Source of the DNA: Sporosarcina sp. PTS2304 | Lineage (GTDB): Bacteria; Bacillota; Bacilli; Bacillales_A; Planococcaceae | Reading direction: 5' to 3' | Assembly: GCF_003351785.1 (NCBI RefSeq) | Contig: NZ_CP031230.1 | Coordinates: 1,302,001 to 1,366,000 of the forward strand | DNA length: 64,000 nt | Part shown: positions 63,855 through 64,000 of the stretch, in pieces | Numbering within the stretch: position 1 is the first letter of the stretch | Layout: every line of letters begins with the position of its first letter | The notes under the pieces: generated by a model | The model's database searches: none | The model's input: only the letters and a program-made list of their open reading frames with translations | Told to the model about the DNA's origin: nothing | Translations under genes and position numbers: made by a program

Positions 63855-64000
63855 ATGGAAAAGAAAGACTATCGAGTATTATTATTTTACAAATATGTCA
63901 CGATTGAGGATCCCGAAGAGTTCGCGGCATCCCATTTGGCATTTTGTAAAGAACAAGGGTTGAAAGGCCGTATCTTAGTAGGAGAAGAAGGCATTAATGG
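63855..64000 (+). CDS. trhO: tRNA uridine(34) hydroxylase TrhO, partial (cut by window end)
   Basis: The first ~48 codons of a rhodanese-family protein are present: it begins [14 protein letters not shown], continues [18 protein letters not shown] and has the family signature [13 protein letters not shown]. TrhO (YceA, UPF0176) uses oxygen to make 5-hydroxyuridine at tRNA position 34. AAGGCGG precedes the ATG by about 9 bases. The C-terminal rhodanese domain is beyond the window. Confidence 0.88.
   Translation, partial: MEKKDYRVLLFYKYVTIEDPEEFAASHLAFCKEQGLKGRILVGEEGIN

Overview
The window looks like chromosomal DNA of an endospore-forming, low-GC Firmicute of the Bacillales. Gene order follows Bacillus subtilis closely (lcfA-fadR-fadB-etfB-etfA-trxA-uvrC-sdhCAB-ysmA-gerE-ysmB-racE-rph-ysnA-ysnB; then yshE-mutS2-polX-yshB-zapA/rnhC-pheT-pheS-ysgA-sspI). 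gerE and sspI mark a spore former. The meso-diaminopimelate dehydrogenase and the frequent TTG/GTG starts fit a Planococcaceae/Caryophanaceae member such as Sporosarcina. The genus is inference, since no 16S gene is present. No prophage, plasmid genes, complete insertion sequence or CRISPR array was seen.

Layout. 0.2-8 kb is accessory: a CoA-disulfide reductase/rhodanese fusion with a CsoR/CstR-like operator inside its promoter, a large unknown protein ending in a HEPN-like RNx3H motif, a DHA2 efflux pump, a YehS protein, and a padR-chrA pair. 8-12.3 kb holds tRNA-Arg and ysnB-ysnA-rph-racE-marR-gerE-thioesterase. 12.6-24 kb is respiration and fat catabolism: sdhCAB, uvrC, trxA, etfAB, fadB, fadR, lcfA. 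23.6-35.3 kb is DNA repair, cell division and translation: DUF350, mutS2, polX, cvpA, zapA, rnhC, a phenylalanine T-box with pheST, an rRNA methyltransferase and sspI. 35.4-47.8 kb is mixed: an acyl-CoA ligase, argF, an M42 peptidase, ddh, an MFS pump, recQ, a hemerythrin-like protein, and the phospholipid genes pssA, psd and dedA. 47.9-64 kb holds an EAL/GGDEF signalling protein, a chemoreceptor, cydABDC, a lipoprotein, katA with a PerR box, DUF368, a PdaC-like deacetylase and the start of trhO.

The genes connect in several ways. Fatty-acid activation and beta-oxidation (lcfA, fadB) pass electrons through EtfAB. Succinate dehydrogenase and cytochrome bd are the other respiratory modules. FadR-type palindromes lie just downstream of -10 boxes at fadR and the thioesterase gene, and a looser palindrome does so at lcfA. 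pssA and psd diverge from promoters whose -10 boxes overlap, so the two steps of phosphatidylethanolamine synthesis may be transcribed in competition.

The least ordinary material is intergenic. One family of GTCAG/CTGAC hairpins recurs five or six times as terminators, and at 42.8-43.3 kb the same sequence forms the ends of a 485-bp element that carries a fused fragment ORF resembling a transposase. A second palindrome family (GGCAGAGAAAAACG) occurs three times and a 36-bp repeat twice. Many start codons were moved to agree with Shine-Dalgarno sites; each choice is explained in its entry.
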